From positions 1 through 7,409 of the forward strand of contig JANQKH010000160.1 in assembly GCA_028281215.1 (NCBI GenBank): a stretch of 7,409 nt of DNA, written 5' to 3'. The notes beneath the pieces were generated by a model, which was given only the letters and a program-made list of their open reading frames with translations, was not told the DNA's origin and did no database searches. This document shows positions 6,465 through 7,409 of this stretch, in pieces (the first letter of the stretch is position 1; the number at the start of each line of letters is the position of its first letter). The translations under genes were made by a program, and so were the position numbers. The stretch comes from Phycisphaeraceae bacterium. Lineage in GTDB: Bacteria > Planctomycetota > Phycisphaerae > Phycisphaerales > Phycisphaeraceae.

Positions 6465-6488
6465 CCGTGGTGAACTTGTTCACCACGG
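6465..6488. repeat. Perfect 11+11 palindrome with a 2-base centre
   Basis: Arms CCGTGGTGAAC (6465-6475) and GTTCACCACGG (6478-6488) are exact inverted copies around TT. By chance about 0.002 such 11-bp matches with a fixed spacer are expected in a window this size. It could be an operator for the oxidoreductase gene, whose ATG lies 86 bases downstream, or a copy of a dispersed hairpin repeat. No T-tract follows, so a terminator role is unlikely in a divergent gap. Confidence 0.8.
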
Positions 6489-6539
6489 TATTCATGTCAC
6501 TTTCGAACTTCCCGTAACCTGAAGCGCGTTCGCCCCAAG

Positions 6540-6545
6540 TATGAT
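6540..6545 (+). promoter_or_regulatory. Candidate -10 (TATGAT) for the oxidoreductase gene
   Basis: TATGAT matches five of six consensus positions and would give a start near 6552. The resulting leader of about 23 bases holds a strong GGAGG at 6563-6567, seven bases before the ATG at 6575. No -35 hexamer is convincing at the expected distance. Confidence 0.3.
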
Positions 6546-6574
6546 GTGTAAGTTGATTATACGGAGGCATTGCT

Positions 6575-7409
6575 ATGTCCGAATCGCCGCGTGTCCCTGA
6601 CTCGTCTTCCAGCAAGTCGCAAAAGAAAAGTTTGACCCGCCGCCGATTCGTCAAAACGGCTGCGACGACCGCTGCCGCGCCGGCAATGTTTCACATCGTG
6701 CCCCGACACTGCCTCGGCGGTCCCAACCACACCGCGCCGAGTGAAACGTTCGGCGGTGCGCTGATCGGCGTCGGCGGCCGCGGGCGTGGAACGTACGGCG
6801 GTCTCACGCGAGGACTCAACGTCGTCAAACTTGCCGAATGCGATGTGAAGTGGGTCGGGCAGGTGGACAACAAAAAACGTTACACCGACTTCCGCCGGGT
6901 GCTGGAGCGCAAGGACATCGATCTGATCGCCATCGCCACACCACCGCACTGGCACGCGCTGATTACTATCGCGGCGATGGAAGCGGGCAAGGATGTGTTG
7001 TGCGAAAAACCGATGACGCGTTTTATTGCCGAAGGCCGTGCGGTGGCGAACGCGGCGAAACGTTACGGCCGCGTGTTTCAAATCGGTACATTCGGGCGCT
7101 TCGGTGCGAGCAACAGTCGCAGAAACATCGACACACACAAGATTCTCAAACTCGCCCACGCTGGTGAAATCAAACTGCCGCACGAAGTGGTGCATCACCA
7201 TCGCGGCGGCCTGAAAGTCAAACAGTGGTCGGGCAAGATCGATCAAAAGCCATCGCCCATTCCGCCCAACCTTGACTGGGATATGTATTGCGGACCGTCA
7301 CCGCTCAAACCATTCGTGCGCACAAGACACGGCGGCACCCACCGTTGGTACTGGGACTATGACGGCGGCGGGCTCGGCGACATGGGACAGCATAAATTTG
7401 ATCCGATCA
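6575..7409 (+). CDS. Tat-exported Gfo/Idh/MocA-family oxidoreductase, 5' part
   Basis: The frame is open from the ATG at 6575 to the right edge: 278 residues seen, with the C-terminus missing. A twin-arginine motif TRRRFVK (21-27) and an Ala-rich segment follow a polar, Ser/Lys-rich n-region, so the protein is probably exported folded. The dinucleotide-binding site is IGVGGRGRG (64-72). The family motif follows: TPPHWHA at 122-128, then CEKP with the predicted catalytic Lys145. The second domain begins after about residue 170. It carries WDMYCGPSP (235-243) and DGGGLGDMGQHKFDP (263-277), the usual Gly-rich Asp/His region of these enzymes. Family members oxidise or rearrange sugars and polyols with NAD(P); the substrate cannot be told from the sequence. 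The segment between Cys89-Asp90 and the DFRRVLERKDID block is shorter than in typical members. GGAGG at 6563-6567 fixes the start. Such Tat-bearing versions are especially numerous in planctomycetes. Confidence 0.9.
   Translation, partial: MSESPRVPDSSSSKSQKKSLTRRRFVKTAATTAAAPAMFHIVPRHCLGGPNHTAPSETFGGALIGVGGRGRGTYGGLTRGLNVVKLAECDVKWVGQVDNKKRYTDFRRVLERKDIDLIAIATPPHWHALITIAAMEAGKDVLCEKPMTRFIAEGRAVANAAKRYGRVFQIGTFGRFGASNSRRNIDTHKILKLAHAGEIKLPHEVVHHHRGGLKVKQWSGKIDQKPSPIPPNLDWDMYCGPSPLKPFVRTRHGGTHRWYWDYDGGGLGDMGQHKFDPI

Overview
The window looks like chromosomal DNA from a member of the Planctomycetota. The reasons are a Tat-exported Gfo/Idh/MocA oxidoreductase, a secreted planctomycete-style alpha/beta hydrolase, a short UvrC, a mixture of Shine-Dalgarno and SD-less starts, and moderately high GC by eye. 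The phylum is an inference from protein style; nothing here fixes the genus or class.

Layout from left to right. Positions 2-166 (+) are the C-terminal end of a Nif3-like dinuclear-metal protein. It converges on an unrecognised six-helix membrane protein at 343-1140 (-). That gene is divergent from a secreted alpha/beta hydrolase at 1313-2200 (+). The hydrolase converges on a minus-strand cluster of three genes: two paralogous Wzz/GumC-like coiled-coil proteins (4841-3771, then 3678-2626) and a small glycine-rich membrane protein (2591-2265). Upstream of that cluster, also on the minus strand, lies a 450-residue UvrC (6392-5040). Divergent from uvrC, the Gfo/Idh/MocA oxidoreductase begins at 6575 and runs off the right edge.

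The non-coding DNA on both sides of uvrC is structured. Downstream (4930-5000) are two hairpins arranged as a nearly perfect inverted pair, like a REP/BIME element. Upstream (6408-6488) is a degenerate 7-nt tandem repeat followed by a perfect 11+11 palindrome. All three hairpins have CTTG (or its complement CAAG) at the centre.

The genes do not form one pathway. The three-gene minus-strand cluster is the only group likely to act together, at the cell envelope, probably in polysaccharide export or assembly. No glycosyltransferase, Wzc kinase or outer-membrane exporter is present in the window. I found no rRNA, tRNA, CRISPR array, transposase or phage gene. No gene-free stretch exceeds 300 bases; the longest gap is 4842-5039. 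I do not see a clear new multi-gene system. The best leads are the Wzz-like pair without a second membrane helix plus its small membrane partner, and the hairpin repeats around uvrC.
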